A DNA stretch of 64,000 nucleotides from Marinoscillum sp040222955 (lineage in GTDB: Bacteria; Bacteroidota; Bacteroidia; Cytophagales; Cyclobacteriaceae), in contig NZ_JAVKCA010000024.1 in the NCBI RefSeq assembly GCF_040222955.1, positions 12,134-76,133 of the forward strand, read 5' to 3'. The position numbers were made by a program, and so were the translations under genes. Within the stretch, counting starts at the first letter, position 1; each line of letters begins with the position of its first letter. Below are positions 52,553-60,522 of this stretch, piece after piece. The notes beneath the pieces are model-generated. The model had not been told where the DNA came from. It made no database searches and was given only the letters and a program-made list of their open reading frames with translations.

Positions 52553-52948
52553 CTATTTTTTCAGATACTGCTGAATGGTGGATTTGAGTGACGCCTTGTC
52601 GGCAGATATTTCAGGATCACTGTAGATTTTGAGCATAAGCTCCAGGAGAACATCTTCGTTGTACCCTAGTTTGCTGGCCAGTTTTGCACAAAAACGAATC
52701 TCTTCCTTATACAGTCGTCCATCTATCTTCATGAGTTGAACGATATTGTAGATGTATTCGTATTTTTCGTCATCGGTCAGGTTTTCCAGATTTTCGATGA
52801 GCGAGGAATCTTCAAAACACGCACTGATGTCACTGGAAGACATCCCATTGGCCTCACCTATCTGTGCAATGAGGTCAATTTCGTCTTGCACGACCACTCC
52901 ATCCACCTTGGCCAGCTGTACCAGGAGATTCAAATGTGTGCGGATCAT
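52553..52948 (-). CDS. TerB-like protein
   Basis: 131 residues, wholly helical and acidic, no signal. The pattern HLNLLVQLAKVDGVVVQDEI repeated as IYNIVQLMKIDGRLYKEEI is the TerB/TerB-like fold, with two similar halves each carrying a DG loop that may bind a metal. TerB was named from tellurite resistance, but lone homologues are common. Here it is the first gene of a two-gene unit with the helicase, possibly a partner or regulator of it. Confidence 0.75.
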   Translation of the reverse strand: MIRTHLNLLVQLAKVDGVVVQDEIDLIAQIGEANGMSSSDISACFEDSSLIENLENLTDDEKYEYIYNIVQLMKIDGRLYKEEIRFCAKLASKLGYNEDVLLELMLKIYSDPEISADKASLKSTIQQYLKK

Positions 52949-53068
52949 ATTTGTTGAACTAGGCGCGATAATTTCTTTTGTTTAGCGGTACTAACAAAAT
53001 AATTTTTAAACTTAGGTTAAAATCAAAAGACCTACAAGCCTTTTGTTCAGTCTGATAATCAAGCAGCC

Positions 53069-53653
53069 ATGAATTTTCTTGCACATATTTACTTATCCGG
53101 GGATCAGGAGCGTGTCATGATTGGAAACTTCATGGGGGATTTTGTGAAAGGAAAGGCTTGGGAAGAGTTTGATTCAGCCATCCAAAAGGGGATTTTGCTT
53201 CATCGGGAAATCGACAGGTACACCGATGATCATGAAGTAGTGATCAAAACAAAGGAGCGGCTGCGTCCAAAATATCACCATTATGCGCCCGTAATATCTG
53301 ATGTCTTTTATGATCACTTTTTGGCTAGTCTTTGGGAAAACTACCATCCGACACCATTATTGGATTTTACCAGGTCGTTTTATGAAGTGACTGCTCATTA
53401 TGATGATGTGATCCCTGCACGTGCGCAAAAGATGTTGTTTTACATGAAACGTGACAACTGGCTGTACAATTATCAATTTGTAGAGGGCATCAACCGCGCT
53501 TTGACAGGGATGAGCCAGCGAACACCATTTCGCTCCAAAATGGAGCAAGCAGCTTTGGATCTAAAGGCCGATTATGAAAGCTACAAACTGGAATTTCAGG
53601 CTTTCTTTCCGGAGCTTGTCAAGCATTCAGAATCATTTTTAAAGACTCTATGA
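53069..53653 (+). CDS. ACP phosphodiesterase-like protein (AcpH family)
   Basis: 194 residues. It starts MNFLAHIYLSGDQERVMIGN, followed by FMGDFVKGK and LLHREIDRYTDDHEVV, then VISDVFYDHFLA. These His/Asp-bearing motifs are those of the HD-like AcpH family, which removes 4'-phosphopantetheine from acyl carrier protein. Identification is by motif and length; activity is not guaranteed for divergent Bacteroidota members. Its stop overlaps the crcB start as ATGA. Confidence 0.85.
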   Translation: MNFLAHIYLSGDQERVMIGNFMGDFVKGKAWEEFDSAIQKGILLHREIDRYTDDHEVVIKTKERLRPKYHHYAPVISDVFYDHFLASLWENYHPTPLLDFTRSFYEVTAHYDDVIPARAQKMLFYMKRDNWLYNYQFVEGINRALTGMSQRTPFRSKMEQAALDLKADYESYKLEFQAFFPELVKHSESFLKTL

Positions 53654-54024
53654 AAAATATTTTACTGGTCGGCCTTGGCGGATTTGCAGGGAGCATTTGC
53701 AGATATCTGGTCACTTTATATTCGCTCAGGGTATTCACCCCAAGCCTTCCTTACGGCACACTCATTGTCAATCTGGCAGGGAGCGCGCTCATCGGGCTGT
53801 TGGCTGGCGCACTCCTGAAAATGAATAACCAATTCTACCAATTATTGCTGATTACTGGCTTTTGTGGAGGTTTTACCACATTTTCCTCTTTTTCCATAGA
53901 GGGTCTCAGGTTACTAAAAGAAGCTCAATACTATCAGTATGTCACTTACGTGACGGTGAGTGTTTTCGGAGGGTTGACGCTTTGTATCCTGGGCGTCTGG
54001 ATCGCACAAAAACTGCTCAGCTGA
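53650..54024 (+). CDS. crcB: Fluoride channel CrcB/Fluc
   Basis: 124 residues with four transmembrane helices. Family marks are GGFAGSICRYLV near the N-terminus, LPYGTLIVNLAGSALIGLLAG with the key Asn, and GFCGGFTTFSSFSIEG with the paired Phe and polar track. It exports fluoride as an antiparallel dimer. No fluoride riboswitch precedes it, which fits its place as the second gene of an overlapping pair. Confidence 0.95.
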   Translation: MKNILLVGLGGFAGSICRYLVTLYSLRVFTPSLPYGTLIVNLAGSALIGLLAGALLKMNNQFYQLLLITGFCGGFTTFSSFSIEGLRLLKEAQYYQYVTYVTVSVFGGLTLCILGVWIAQKLLS

Positions 54025-54066
54025 AACAATATGATCCCTGACTGACGTTTATTAGAAAAATTCGGG

Positions 54067-55227
54067 ATGCTTAATTACTATGCTATTTTAGGAGTAACTG
54101 AAGCTGCTTCGAGCGCCGAGATCAGGGCAGCTTTTAAGCGGCTGGCACTTCAGTATCATCCTGACAAAAACGATGGTAGCGTGGAAATGGAAGAGCGGTT
54201 TAAGGAGATCAACCATGCCTATCAGGTGCTCTCCAATCCCTATCAAAAAGCACGATACGACATCCAGTGGCAATTTGGACAACCTTCTGAGCCGTATTAT
54301 ACACCACCTCCACCCCCCAGGCCTACTTACCGACGGGCATACAAAGAACCGGAAATCAACTGGCGTGAGAATTGGATAGCCACAGCTTATGCTTTTGGGT
54401 TCACCCTTGTGGTAGCCTCCTTGGTGATGACCTCCATATTTATCAAACGGGCCTATGATGAAAAGAAAATGGAGGAACTACTCACAGCACGACGGGGCAT
54501 TTTTGAGGCTGCTCAAAACAAATATAGGCTGGGGGAAATAGAGAGCGCCATTTCTACCATCAATACCCTGGGGGTCTTCATGGAAGGTGAAGACGACATG
54601 GAAGCCTACAAAACGAGCTTGATGGAAAGCTTCGTTTTTGAAGCGGAGCATAGGTACAACCAAGGGGTATATGAAGAAGCCATCTACTATTTTGAACTTA
54701 TTGAAAACTATGCCCCCAGAAACCCTTTGCCTCTTCAGGAGCACCTGGCACTGGCATACCGGGAAGTAAACAGGCCTTACAAGGCATTGAAAAAACTCAA
54801 AGAACTCCTGATTTTCAATTACCGAAAAATGGAAACTTACCTTCTCATGGCCCAGATATATAGGGACGATATTCATGATATAGACGAAGCAAAGCGCTAC
54901 TTCGAGGTGGCCAGTGACCTGGCCATTGAAAAATACAAGTCCATATATGGAAATGCCTACCCACTGGTGCTAAGCGGAGCGTCATTGCCCGAGGAACATT
55001 ATTACCTCTACACCGGCCTGGCCCGCGTATACCTGGAGACTGGCGAGCTGGATAAAGCCATCAAATCGACTAAATGGAACATCAATATCTGGCCGGATAG
55101 TGTCGAAAACTATGTCATCGCTGCCCAGAGTTTTGAGGTGCTGGGGGATGATGCTGAAGCCTGCGAGTCTATCAGAAAGGCTCGTGAACACGGCTACAGT
55201 GGCACTTTCAACTCCTTATGCCTATGA
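54067..55227 (+). CDS. Membrane-anchored DnaJ-domain protein with TPRs
   Basis: 386 residues. A J domain (1-65) with the HPD motif (LQYHPDKNDG) and KARYD end is followed by a Pro-rich linker (YYTPPPPPRPTY), one transmembrane helix (about 103-125) and a TPR array (about 150-385: FVFEAEHRYNQGVYEEAIYY, YLETGELDKAIKSTKWNI). It lacks the G/F region and zinc centre of true DnaJ, so it is a type III J protein that would recruit DnaK to a membrane site. The TPRs are probably periplasmic, or on the opposite side from the J domain. The next gene overlaps its stop as ATGA. Confidence 0.85.
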   Translation: MLNYYAILGVTEAASSAEIRAAFKRLALQYHPDKNDGSVEMEERFKEINHAYQVLSNPYQKARYDIQWQFGQPSEPYYTPPPPPRPTYRRAYKEPEINWRENWIATAYAFGFTLVVASLVMTSIFIKRAYDEKKMEELLTARRGIFEAAQNKYRLGEIESAISTINTLGVFMEGEDDMEAYKTSLMESFVFEAEHRYNQGVYEEAIYYFELIENYAPRNPLPLQEHLALAYREVNRPYKALKKLKELLIFNYRKMETYLLMAQIYRDDIHDIDEAKRYFEVASDLAIEKYKSIYGNAYPLVLSGASLPEEHYYLYTGLARVYLETGELDKAIKSTKWNINIWPDSVENYVIAAQSFEVLGDDAEACESIRKAREHGYSGTFNSLCL

Positions 55228-55634
55228 CCACCGGATATTCAGGAACCCCGCTCTTAAAAAAACTGGGCATAAAGCCTGGAAATCGATGCTATCTGTATCA
55301 AGTGCCAGAGCACTATTTCGATCTGCTTTTCAATATTCCGGAAAACACTGAATTTGAAGATGGCAAAGTAAACGGGCCGTATGACTTTATCCATGCGTTT
55401 GTTTCATTCCGATCTGACCTGGAATCCATATGGCCAACCCTCAAAGCAGCACTAAAAAAAGAGGGTGTGATTTGGATTTCATGGCCCAAAGGGTCCTCTA
55501 AACTACCAAAAGACATCAATGAAAACGATATACGGGCACATGGACTTCACCATGGTCTGGTGGATGTGAAAGTATGCGCTGTAGATCACGATTGGTCGGG
55601 GCTAAAATTTATGTACCGGCGAAAAGATCGTTGA
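55224..55634 (+). CDS. DUF3052 family protein
   Basis: 136 residues from ATG 55224, which overlaps the stop of the DnaJ-like gene as ATGA; an ATG at 55218 adds two residues. It has TTGYSGTPLLKKLGIKPGNR, FVSFRSDLESIWPTLKAALK and GVIWISWPKGSSKLPKDINE, features of DUF3052. The first part resembles a truncated nucleotide-binding fold, but the biochemical role is unknown. Its end overlaps the convergent thioesterase gene by 26 bases. Confidence 0.75.
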   Translation: MTTGYSGTPLLKKLGIKPGNRCYLYQVPEHYFDLLFNIPENTEFEDGKVNGPYDFIHAFVSFRSDLESIWPTLKAALKKEGVIWISWPKGSSKLPKDINENDIRAHGLHHGLVDVKVCAVDHDWSGLKFMYRRKDR

Positions 55635-56196
55635 GGTGATCATCATCTCCAACGAGCCTGGTTTCACAGCGCTGGCCCTGTAATAGTGGAAAATCTTCAG
55701 CCATTACGAAGTTTGATTGCGCCTTCTGCATTTTATTGTTCGCCTCAGTTTTGAGTTTTCTACGCTTGATCACCTCGATAAAACGCCTGATCTCATCCAT
55801 ACTCTCCAGTCTGAGTGGTGGCACTTTTACCAGACTCCCATCGTCATCCTTGGCCACCATGGTGAAGTAGCTCGTGTTGGTATGCTTAATGGTGTGGTTC
55901 TTCACGTTCTCGGCTGTCACCTGTATCCCCACTACCAGGGAAGTGTTCCCCACATGGTTCACCGAAGCCCTCAGATGCACCAGCTCCCCAACATCCACGG
56001 GCTGCAAAAACTCCACCTCATCCACCGAAACCGTGACACAATAGGCCCCGGCATGCTTGCTCGCACACGCATAAGCCACCTTATCCATCAGCGATAGCAG
56101 TATACCTCCGTGTATTTTACCACCAAAATTGGCATAACTGGGGATCATAAGTTCAGTGAGGGTGGTCTGAGAAAATTTAACGGGGATTGGTTCCAT
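55609..56196 (-). CDS. Acyl-CoA thioesterase (hotdog fold)
   Basis: 195 residues. The hotdog helix FGGKIHGGILLSLMDKVAYACA with its HGG turn and SVDEVEFLQPVDVGELVHL are those of YciA/BFIT-type acyl-CoA thioesterases, which hydrolyse acyl-CoA in the cytoplasm. The C-terminal 45 residues (IRRFIEVIKRRKLKTEANNK and beyond) form a basic helical tail, as in related Bacteroidota proteins. Chain-length preference is unknown. Confidence 0.88.
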   Translation of the reverse strand: MEPIPVKFSQTTLTELMIPSYANFGGKIHGGILLSLMDKVAYACASKHAGAYCVTVSVDEVEFLQPVDVGELVHLRASVNHVGNTSLVVGIQVTAENVKNHTIKHTNTSYFTMVAKDDDGSLVKVPPLRLESMDEIRRFIEVIKRRKLKTEANNKMQKAQSNFVMAEDFPLLQGQRCETRLVGDDDHLNDLFAGT

Positions 56197-56208
56197 CTTT
56201 CTTTTTGG

Positions 56209-56631
56209 TTAGCCTACTATGTCTCCACTGTCTTGCCGGCACTTCTTTATCTTATTGTTCAAAATCAGTTTCCAAAAAGGACTTTTGGTGAAAATCAACT
56301 TAAGATTCACCAGGAAGTTATTGAGCTCAGATTCCTTCTGTGTGGGACTTCCAGGTATCCCCGGCGGCTGCAGTACGTATTCAAAGCCCATTTTCCGGGT
56401 GGCTTGCATCGCACATGGATTACCATACAGCAACCCCTCTGAGGAGCTTTTATAAATGTATTCTATCTTCTTGCGTTTGGGTCTGGTACCAGGACGGTTG
56501 GCCTCTTTCCCAAAATGAATGTTTTCAGTAGGCATGTCCTTACTGAAACCGTCCTTCTGAGACTGTGCATTGACTATATTAGCACTGAAAACAGCGAGTA
56601 AAAAGATGATCAAAATCCTGATCAGGGCCAT
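56209..56631 (-). CDS. Secreted protein of unknown function
   Basis: 140 residues with a signal peptide (MALIRILIIFLLAVFSANIV, cut after NAQ). The mature part is basic, with KKIEYIYKSSSEGLLYGNPC and two cysteines, and no recognised motif. It ends 13 bases before the thioesterase start and is probably co-transcribed with it. Probably periplasmic. Confidence 0.6.
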   Translation of the reverse strand: MALIRILIIFLLAVFSANIVNAQSQKDGFSKDMPTENIHFGKEANRPGTRPKRKKIEYIYKSSSEGLLYGNPCAMQATRKMGFEYVLQPPGIPGSPTQKESELNNFLVNLKLIFTKSPFWKLILNNKIKKCRQDSGDIVG

Positions 56632-56689
56632 AGGCGCAACATGTTAATTCTTCGGCGAGAGATAGATTCTTAAAGATAATGATCTTAAA

Positions 56690-56697
56690 TATCTTTG
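56690..56697 (+). promoter_or_regulatory. -7 promoter element of the methyltransferase gene
   Basis: TATCTTTG fits TAnnTTTG exactly and lies 42 bases before the ATG at 56740. A -33 TTG at the expected spacing is not clear, so this is moderate evidence. Confidence 0.45.
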
Positions 56698-56739
56698 CCC
56701 GCTAATTTAAATAACTGCAAATCTGATTCCGTCATTTCC

Positions 56740-57504
56740 ATGAAGCAAATCATAAGCTTTCTTTTAAGAAAAATACCCAGAAAATACCTTCAGCTGGTTA
56801 GTCATCATGGATTGCGTGTACTGGCACTTTTTTATCGTGGAAACAATGTGGAATGTACAGTATGTCACTCCACCTTCAGGAAATTTTTGCCTTACGGAAG
56901 AAAATCAAGAGAAAACGCCCTCTGCCCCAAGTGCCTGGCCCTGGAGCGGCACAGACTTATTTGGTTGTACCTCGAAAGAAAAACAGACTTCTTCACCCGC
57001 GAAAACAAAATGCTTCACATAGCACCCGAACTCTGCTTCATGGACAGATTTGAAGGCCTCCCAAACCTGGACTACATCACCGGTGATATCGAATCGCCCC
57101 TGGCTAAGGTGAAAATGGATATCCATCAAATTCCTTTTGAAGAAAATACATTCGACGTGATCTTTTGCAACCACGTGCTCGAGCATGTGGACGATGATAT
57201 CCTGGCAATGAAAGAAATGCGCCGGGTACTAAAACCAGGGGGATGGGCCATCCTGCAGGTACCCTTTTTCTACCCTTTGAAAAAAGAGACCTATGAGGAC
57301 AAGAGCATCACTTCTCCACTGGAAAGAGAAAAAGCTTTTGGACAGGATGATCATGTGCGCATGTTTGGCGAAGACTATGGCGCGCGGCTAACCAGTGCCG
57401 GGTTTAAAGTCACTGAGGACAAACTCGTAATGGAGCTTCCGGAAGAAGAAGTGGAAAGATTTGCTCTTCCCAGGCAAGAGATCATTTTCCGGGTAGAAAA
57501 GTAA
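56740..57504 (+). CDS. Class I SAM-dependent methyltransferase with N-terminal zinc motif
   Basis: 254 residues from ATG 56740; the upstream TTG at 56695 overlaps the -7 element and is not used. A C4 zinc-binding motif (CTVCHSTF and LCPKCLALERHR, about residues 40-70) precedes the Rossmann methyltransferase core, with motif I LHIAPELCF, motif IV FDVIFCNHVLEHVDDDILAM and post-motif EMRRVLKPGGWAILQVPFF. Methyl acceptor unknown. This zinc-plus-methyltransferase form is frequent near glycosyltransferases in Bacteroidota; here two GT2 genes converge on it with nine bases between. Confidence 0.88.
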   Translation: MKQIISFLLRKIPRKYLQLVSHHGLRVLALFYRGNNVECTVCHSTFRKFLPYGRKSRENALCPKCLALERHRLIWLYLERKTDFFTRENKMLHIAPELCFMDRFEGLPNLDYITGDIESPLAKVKMDIHQIPFEENTFDVIFCNHVLEHVDDDILAMKEMRRVLKPGGWAILQVPFFYPLKKETYEDKSITSPLEREKAFGQDDHVRMFGEDYGARLTSAGFKVTEDKLVMELPEEEVERFALPRQEIIFRVEK

Positions 57505-57513
57505 AGATCGAAA

Positions 57514-58515
57514 TCAGTACAAGTCTATATACCTGGTATTGGGGTCAATACCCATCAGCTTCCTTGTGCCCTCATAAAGGAGGCCCGTGGCATACCCGGT
57601 CATCTGGAGCAGGGTCATCACTGGAGTAAGTGCAGCCACAGTCAGTGATTTGTTCACCATCAGTGACTCACTGAACACAATGCTGAGATAGAACAAATAG
57701 CCGATGAGTCCGGTAAAACCGAGAGAATCGGAGAAAAAAATCGGTAAACTGAAGGACCCCACAAGACCCAGAGTAAATGCCAGCGGAAACAAATGCACCA
57801 TGCCTACCTGACCCGCATGGAACCTGGATAGATTGATTCTGGCTCGTCCAAAGTACATGAGCTGTTTGAAAAATTTCACAGGTGATGTTCTCCTTTTGTG
57901 AAAAACGTAAGCCTCCGGTATCAATACCGATTCAAAACCTACCTTCAACAGACGTGTGCTGAATTCCATGTCCTCACCCATAAATGGAATAATATATCCT
58001 TTGGTTTTTTCATATACCTCCCTGCTAAATCCCATATTAAAGCTCCTGGGATGGTATTTCCCAACGTGAGAAGCACCACCCCTGATACCCCCGGTAGTGA
58101 AGAATGAAGTCATGGTTTGATTGATGGCTTTCTGTACTGTGGTAAATGATGGGTGAGCGGCATCCGGCCCCCCAAAAGCGTCTACAGCATGTGAGCCCAG
58201 ATAAGTGTCCACTATCTGAAAATAATCAGGTGGGATCAGGCAGTCAGAGTCGAATACAATAAAATAGTCACCCTTTGCTCTCGCAAAGCCATAGTTTCTG
58301 GCAAATCCTTGTCCCTCATTTTCCTTAATGAAATACGTTATGGATAATCTCGATTGGTATTCTGCAATCACCGCATCAGACTTTAACGTAGATCCATCTT
58401 CCACAATGACCACTTCAAAATCCCTGAATGTCTGATTTACGAGCGTGGACAGCAGTTCGCTCACTTCGTTCGGCCGATTGTAAACCGGCACAATCACTGA
58501 ATACTTAGGCATCAC
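57514..58515 (-). CDS. Family 2 glycosyltransferase with C-terminal membrane segments
   Basis: 333 residues. The GT-A core starts YSVIVPVYNRPNEVSELLST and VIVEDGST; the metal-binding DxD-type motif is FIVFDSDCLIPPDYF. Two or three hydrophobic helices follow at about 240-310. The nucleotide sugar and acceptor are unknown; anchoring suggests a role in surface glycan or lipid-linked sugar synthesis at the inner membrane. It overlaps the preceding GT gene by 11 bases and ends the operon. Confidence 0.9.
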   Translation of the reverse strand: MMPKYSVIVPVYNRPNEVSELLSTLVNQTFRDFEVVIVEDGSTLKSDAVIAEYQSRLSITYFIKENEGQGFARNYGFARAKGDYFIVFDSDCLIPPDYFQIVDTYLGSHAVDAFGGPDAAHPSFTTVQKAINQTMTSFFTTGGIRGGASHVGKYHPRSFNMGFSREVYEKTKGYIIPFMGEDMEFSTRLLKVGFESVLIPEAYVFHKRRTSPVKFFKQLMYFGRARINLSRFHAGQVGMVHLFPLAFTLGLVGSFSLPIFFSDSLGFTGLIGYLFYLSIVFSESLMVNKSLTVAALTPVMTLLQMTGYATGLLYEGTRKLMGIDPNTRYIDLY

Positions 58516-59476
58516 CTGTCCTTTTGGTGATCAGATAGTCGCCTTTCTTATGATTGACCTGAATAATCATTTCCGCCAAAAATCCAGCTAAAAACAACTG
58601 TGTGCCAATAATCAAAGCTACCAGCGCAAGAAAAAACAGCGGTTGATCCACCACATCTCGTACGGCCATGTGATGGTAGATTCTGTACATTTTATCCCCA
58701 ATAACATAAGCAGTGACACCCAATCCAAAAAGGAAAGAAAGTGTGCCCAGTGCCCCAAAAAAGTGCATGGGGTTTTTTCTGAACCTACTCACAAAGGTGA
58801 CGGAAATCAAATCCAGAAACCCATGAACAAAGCGCTCCAGGCCAAACTTGGTCTGCCCATATTTTCGTTCACGGTGATGCACTTCCTTTTCACCTATTTT
58901 GTAGAAGCCATTCCATTTAGCAATCAGCGGAATGTAGCGATGCATTTCGCCATACACCTCTATGTTCTTCACCACATCTCTGTGATAGGCCTTTAGCCCG
59001 CAGTTAAAGTCATGCAGTTTGATACCCGAAACCATGCGGGTGATGGCATTGAAAAATTTGGAGGGAATGGTCTTTCCGATGGGATCGTGCCGCTTCTTCT
59101 TCCAGCCTGAAACAAGCTGAAAATCATCCTCCATGATCATTTTTACCAAGGCAGGAATCTCGTCAGGGCTGTCCTGCAAATCCGCATCCATGGTAACCAC
59201 TACCTCTCCTTCGCAGGCTTCAAAGCCAGTTTGCAGAGCCGCAGATTTGCCATAGTTCCGATTAAACTTAATGCCTTTGGCCCGTGGGTCCTTTTTGTTC
59301 AGATCACAGATGACACTCCATGAGTTGTCCCCACTGCCATCATCCACAAAGAGCACTTCGGTATCGTAGTTCTCCTTATCCACTACCCTACAAATCCACT
59401 CAAACAACTCCGGGAGTGATTCCTCTTCGTTGTATACCGGTATAACTATTGAAAGAGTTATTCTTTGATCTGACAC
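58505..59476 (-). CDS. Polyprenol-phosphate glycosyltransferase (GtrB/DPM1-like)
   Basis: 323 residues. LSIVIPVYNEEESLPELFEW, VLFVDDGSGDNSWSVI and VVTMDADLQDSPDEIP (DAD metal motif) mark a GT2 of the DPM1/GtrB/ArnC type. Two transmembrane helices at about 235-260 and 270-300 close the protein. Such enzymes load a sugar onto undecaprenyl phosphate. Its start lies four bases after a DUF4199 gene, and it overlaps the next GT gene. Sugar specificity cannot be told. Confidence 0.92.
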   Translation of the reverse strand: MSDQRITLSIVIPVYNEEESLPELFEWICRVVDKENYDTEVLFVDDGSGDNSWSVICDLNKKDPRAKGIKFNRNYGKSAALQTGFEACEGEVVVTMDADLQDSPDEIPALVKMIMEDDFQLVSGWKKKRHDPIGKTIPSKFFNAITRMVSGIKLHDFNCGLKAYHRDVVKNIEVYGEMHRYIPLIAKWNGFYKIGEKEVHHRERKYGQTKFGLERFVHGFLDLISVTFVSRFRKNPMHFFGALGTLSFLFGLGVTAYVIGDKMYRIYHHMAVRDVVDQPLFFLALVALIIGTQLFLAGFLAEMIIQVNHKKGDYLITKRTGDA

Positions 59477-59479
59477 AGA

Positions 59480-60001
59480 TTATTCGAATTCGGGTCTGGA
59501 CTTTTTTGTAATAGCAGAGATAATCAGTGAAATAAGAAACCCTACGAAAACACCACCAATCAAACCAAAAATCAATAGGCCCGTGGGGCCTGTGAAATTC
59601 TCAGAAATCTTCATGGCTTGCTCAATCTGAGCGTCGCTCATACCTTCCTCTTCCATGGCAATTACTTGCGCCTGTCTGATGTTTTCAATAAACTGAGGGT
59701 TTACAAAAGACACATAGATATAGGTGAATATGCTGGATATGACCGCTGAAACCAAAGACATCAAAGTACCCAACCCCAGGCCCTCACCATAATTCATGTA
59801 TCCATCACCTTCTTTGATGAACTCTTTCTGGGCAAAATACATGATGACCGCAGTAAAAAGTATACCTATCCATGAAACGGACTGATTACCTGACAGGCCT
59901 GCAAAATCAATGACCAAAAAGAAAATGATACCAATTAGCCCGCTGATAAGACCATACTTGATTGCCACACTTTTGATAGAAATATTTTTAGTTTCTTCCA
60001 T
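59480..60001 (-). CDS. DUF4199 membrane protein (copy 2)
   Basis: 173 residues, four transmembrane helices (about 13-33, 40-58, 75-100 and 140-165). The polar stretch after helix 3 (VNPQFIENIRQAQVIAMEEE) is the typical DUF4199 periplasmic helix. It pairs with the preceding DUF4199 copy, with seven bases between them. Function of DUF4199 is unknown; its common co-location with pyrC-like and GT2 genes suggests an envelope role, which is inference. Confidence 0.85.
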   Translation of the reverse strand: MEETKNISIKSVAIKYGLISGLIGIIFFLVIDFAGLSGNQSVSWIGILFTAVIMYFAQKEFIKEGDGYMNYGEGLGLGTLMSLVSAVISSIFTYIYVSFVNPQFIENIRQAQVIAMEEEGMSDAQIEQAMKISENFTGPTGLLIFGLIGGVFVGFLISLIISAITKKSRPEFE

Positions 60002-60008
60002 GGGTATT

Positions 60009-60518
60009 TCATTTAGGTTGTTTCCTTAAAATTATGGATATAACCGGGGTAATGAAGAATCCGGCCAACATTTTTTTGAGTGCCGAACTCTGAACCAAAT
60101 CCCACATGGTTACATCATGTATTTCATCCATTTGCTCCTGCAATCCGGCTTCACCAAACTGTTCCCTGTACATCTCAGCGCGCTCGTTGAGGAAATTGGT
60201 CGCAGCTTCCTGATAATTCCTTACAGCATCCTCTGAAAATTGGAAATAAAGAACCAATGCCCCCACAAAAAGAAGGGTTGCAACAGTGTAAACTATAAAC
60301 CCCATAGTCATGCCCTGCCAAAAGTGGAAGACTCCCTGACCATGATAGGTCTTATATTCCTTTTCCGCGAAAAATATAAACAGACCAAATAAGATCACAT
60401 CAAACAATAAGTGACTTAGGTCAATCAGAGGATTCGAATTGAAGAAAAAAGAAAGGTGATAAATGATCGTGATAAATACCCCGCAAATCAGTGCGTATTT
60501 GATGGAAATCTTCAGCAT
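60009..60518 (-). CDS. DUF4199 membrane protein (copy 1)
   Basis: 169 residues from ATG 60518-60516, four bases after the upstream stop. The longer frame from 60563 overlaps the dihydroorotase-like gene and adds a non-hydrophobic lead. It starts MLKISIKYALICGVFITIIY. Helices lie at about 5-25, 33-50, 70-92 and 145-160, with a long polar helix (NYQEAATNFLNERAEMYREQ) between the last two. Sister of the gene at 59480. Confidence 0.82.
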   Translation of the reverse strand: MLKISIKYALICGVFITIIYHLSFFFNSNPLIDLSHLLFDVILFGLFIFFAEKEYKTYHGQGVFHFWQGMTMGFIVYTVATLLFVGALVLYFQFSEDAVRNYQEAATNFLNERAEMYREQFGEAGLQEQMDEIHDVTMWDLVQSSALKKMLAGFFITPVISIILRKQPK

Positions 60519-60522
60519 ATTA

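Noticed and set aside
53500..53660. Fluoride riboswitch upstream of crcB
   Set aside because: crcB starts inside the stop codon of the AcpH-like gene, so no leader RNA exists. Nothing in 52949-53068 resembles the crcB motif.
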